Assembly (NCBI GenBank): GCA_943736015.1
Contig: OX031058.1
Coordinates: 24,825,001-24,889,000, forward strand
Direction of reading: 5' to 3'
Origin: Tridacna crocea
Taxonomy: Eukaryota; Mollusca; Bivalvia; Cardiida; Cardiidae
DNA length: 64,000 bases
Shown one piece after another: positions 62,641 through 64,000 of the stretch. The notes beneath the pieces are model-generated. The model worked only from the letters and a program-made list of their open reading frames with translations. It made no database searches and was not told the origin of the DNA. A program made the translations under genes and the position numbers. Every line of letters starts with the position of its first letter. Position 1 is the stretch's first letter.

Positions 62641-62734
62641 AATATCTATATAGCAGTATCTCTGTGCACCTCCTTTTAGCCACTTGTAACATTTTTTCGG
62701 CACATCTAATGTAGATAGCATGTAGAGTGCTGAG

Positions 62735-62905
62735 ATAACCTTGAAACCAAACGATCACGTGTGTAAATGACCTTGAAAAATTTTTTTTCTTTAAAATGAA
62801 GGAAATGGAGAACGTAATTGTGAGAACTATTTTTCTTTCTTCTCCACAACGTTTTTTTCATCTTAGGCTCACTCTTCACGTTGTTTACAGTTGTTCTCAT
62901 TAGGG
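62735..62905 (-). mobile_element. Highly diverged TTAA-hairpin MITE
   Basis: AAACCAAACGATCACGTGTG, AAATGACCTTGAAAAATT and TTTCTTCTCCACAACG; weak. Confidence 0.35.
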
Positions 62906-62934
62906 GAAAGCCTAAACTGTCCAGTGCTAAACTA

Positions 62935-63085
62935 GAGCTGTCAGTGAATGCGACTTAAACCTCCGCCAGCGCTTTGACGGAAACAGGCATTTACTAGGAT
63001 TTTGTACACAGACGGACACACGGACGGACAGACATGCTGATTCCAGTATACCCCCGAAAACATTCGTTTTGCGGGGTTGTAATAA
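62935..63085 (+). repeat. Dispersed repeat with GACGGACACACGG block
   Basis: GAGCTGTCAGTGAATGCGAC, CAGCGCTTTGACGG, CAGACGGACACACGGACGGA, GATTCCAGTATACCCCC and TTCGTTTTGCGGGG; second copy of the 12260-12420 family. Confidence 0.72.
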
Positions 63086-63104
63086 ACAAACATTGTAATA
63101 ATTG

Positions 63105-63370
63105 GCTTGCAATACACGAAAAGGGACATTCGGACTTTTGCGTAAAGCGTCGTCTCGGATTAGCCTGCGCTGTCCGCGCAGGCTAATCCGAGACGGCACT
63201 TTACGACTTCATTAGATTTTGTGCTCCAATAGACTTGCGCAAGACAAAAAGTTCCATAAAAACGGAAGGTGTCGTTTCGGATTAGCCTGCGCGGACTACG
63301 CAGGCTGATCCGAGACGGCACTTTACGCAAATGTCCGAATGCCCCTTTTGGCTTGTTGCAGGCTATACAT
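63105..63370. mobile_element. GAGACGGCACTTTA-family element, best copy
   Basis: TTGCAATACACGAAAAGGGA / CCCCTTTTGGCTTGTTGCAG ends inverted. Two strong palindromes inside: TAGCCTGCGCTGTCCGCGCA / GGCTAATCCGAGACGGCACT at 63158-63205 and TTAGCCTGCGCGGACTACGC / AGGCTGATCCGAGACGG at 63280-63320. Confidence 0.8.
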
Positions 63371-63632
63371 ATATGAATTACACGAGGAAACGTGCTCATA
63401 GAATATCTTTCTTGAACTAGGTGGAAAACATTAAGGATTATTGAATGCCTCTTGTCCCATATTGATTTTAAATCCGTTTTCACCAGTGTCGCAAAAACAG
63501 GTTAAAAAATAAATTCAGAATGTCTGTAGTTTTTTTTTTATGACCGATATTTAGCAGATTGATACATTTTATCTCTTTCACGCCATCCTCCACATTACTT
63601 ACTGCTTTTTTTTGTTTTATCCGAGGTCGCTG

Positions 63633-63865
63633 TTAATCCTTAACCAAATTGTTCCGAATTTTAACGACCCTGAGCGAAAAGCCTGTTGAAAATATTGAGA
63701 AAGAAGTAGAATATGCTGGCTACCAGCATTTTTCTACTTCTCTCACAATATTGTCTACCCTGTCAAAGAACTTTACTTTATTTGCACCATTTTCTTCAGA
63801 TTTGTCGTCTGCAGATGTTTTCGAACTGGTAGAGGTCTAAAATTTGTCGTTTTGGATAGGTTTAA
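63633..63865 (+). mobile_element. TTAA-hairpin MITE, hairpin variant
   Basis: TTAA both ends. Stem AGAAGTAGAATATGCTGGCT / ACCAGCATTTTTCTACTTCT: AAGGAG has become AAGTAG in both arms. Confidence 0.8.
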
Positions 63866-63889
63866 TTCAAGGTTACCGAGTTTCGCCAG

Positions 63890-64000
63890 TTTGCCACAAA
63901 AATACGGACCATGCTCTATTAAACCTCTGCAAAAAGTATCGACTCATATCAGCCGGCGCAGTTTGGACCGGCTGATCTTTATAATTTTCTGCGTGCCAAA
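63890..64000 (+). repeat. Dispersed repeat, cut by window edge
   Basis: GCTCTATTAAACCTCTGCAA, AGTATCGACTCATATCAGCC and CGGCTGATCTTTATAATT. Confidence 0.55.

Overview
This is a window of AT-rich, intron-rich animal nuclear DNA. The repeat content fits a bivalve mollusc best: dispersed elements with cores such as the GCCTGCGC/CTAATCCGAGACGGCACTTTA palindromes, elements ending in TGAGCTAAAAA, and GACA-rich tails followed by a TATACCCC motif. That organism call is inference from the style of the sequence, not from a search. No long uninterrupted genes, rRNA genes, CRISPR arrays or bacterial features are present.

Two multi-exon genes can be assembled by hand, both on the minus strand, with GT/AG boundaries and matching phases throughout. 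(1) Positions 21113 down to 4341: 11 coding exons, predicted 725 residues. It has a short N-terminal domain, a long Lys/Ser-rich disordered segment, then six kelch repeats that should fold as a beta-propeller. (2) Positions 60437 down to about 37615: 17 coding exons, predicted 839 residues. It looks like a single-pass membrane receptor of the TNF-receptor superfamily: signal peptide, 18-cysteine ectodomain, one membrane segment, an RRRYRKK stop-transfer, and a long cytoplasmic tail with no domain I can name. The 16.5 kb between the genes (21.1-37.6 kb) and the 3.5 kb beyond 60.5 kb hold no gene I can support.

The rest is mostly mobile DNA. One family dominates: a roughly 230-bp miniature inverted-repeat element (called here the TTAA-hairpin MITE). 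It has TTAA CCCTTTACCA / TGGTAAAGGG TTAA ends and a near-perfect central hairpin of about 28-bp arms. About 50 copies in both orientations occupy roughly a sixth of the window, in introns of both genes and between them; many short open frames are just this repeat. Other elements: tRNA-derived SINEs (two with visible target-site duplications), a 259-bp MITE with about 60-bp terminal inverted repeats and a 9-bp target duplication, tandem-repeat-cored elements, and several palindromic families.

The most striking element is at 46917-47444. It is a 528-bp terminal-repeat retrotransposon in miniature (TRIM) with two 206-bp LTRs differing at one base, an exact 18-nt tRNA-Pro primer-binding site, a polypurine tract and a 4-bp target duplication. 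Each LTR carries a tRNA-like sequence with pol III A and B boxes. It sits inside a MITE copy, itself in an intron of the receptor gene, so the order of insertion can be read directly.
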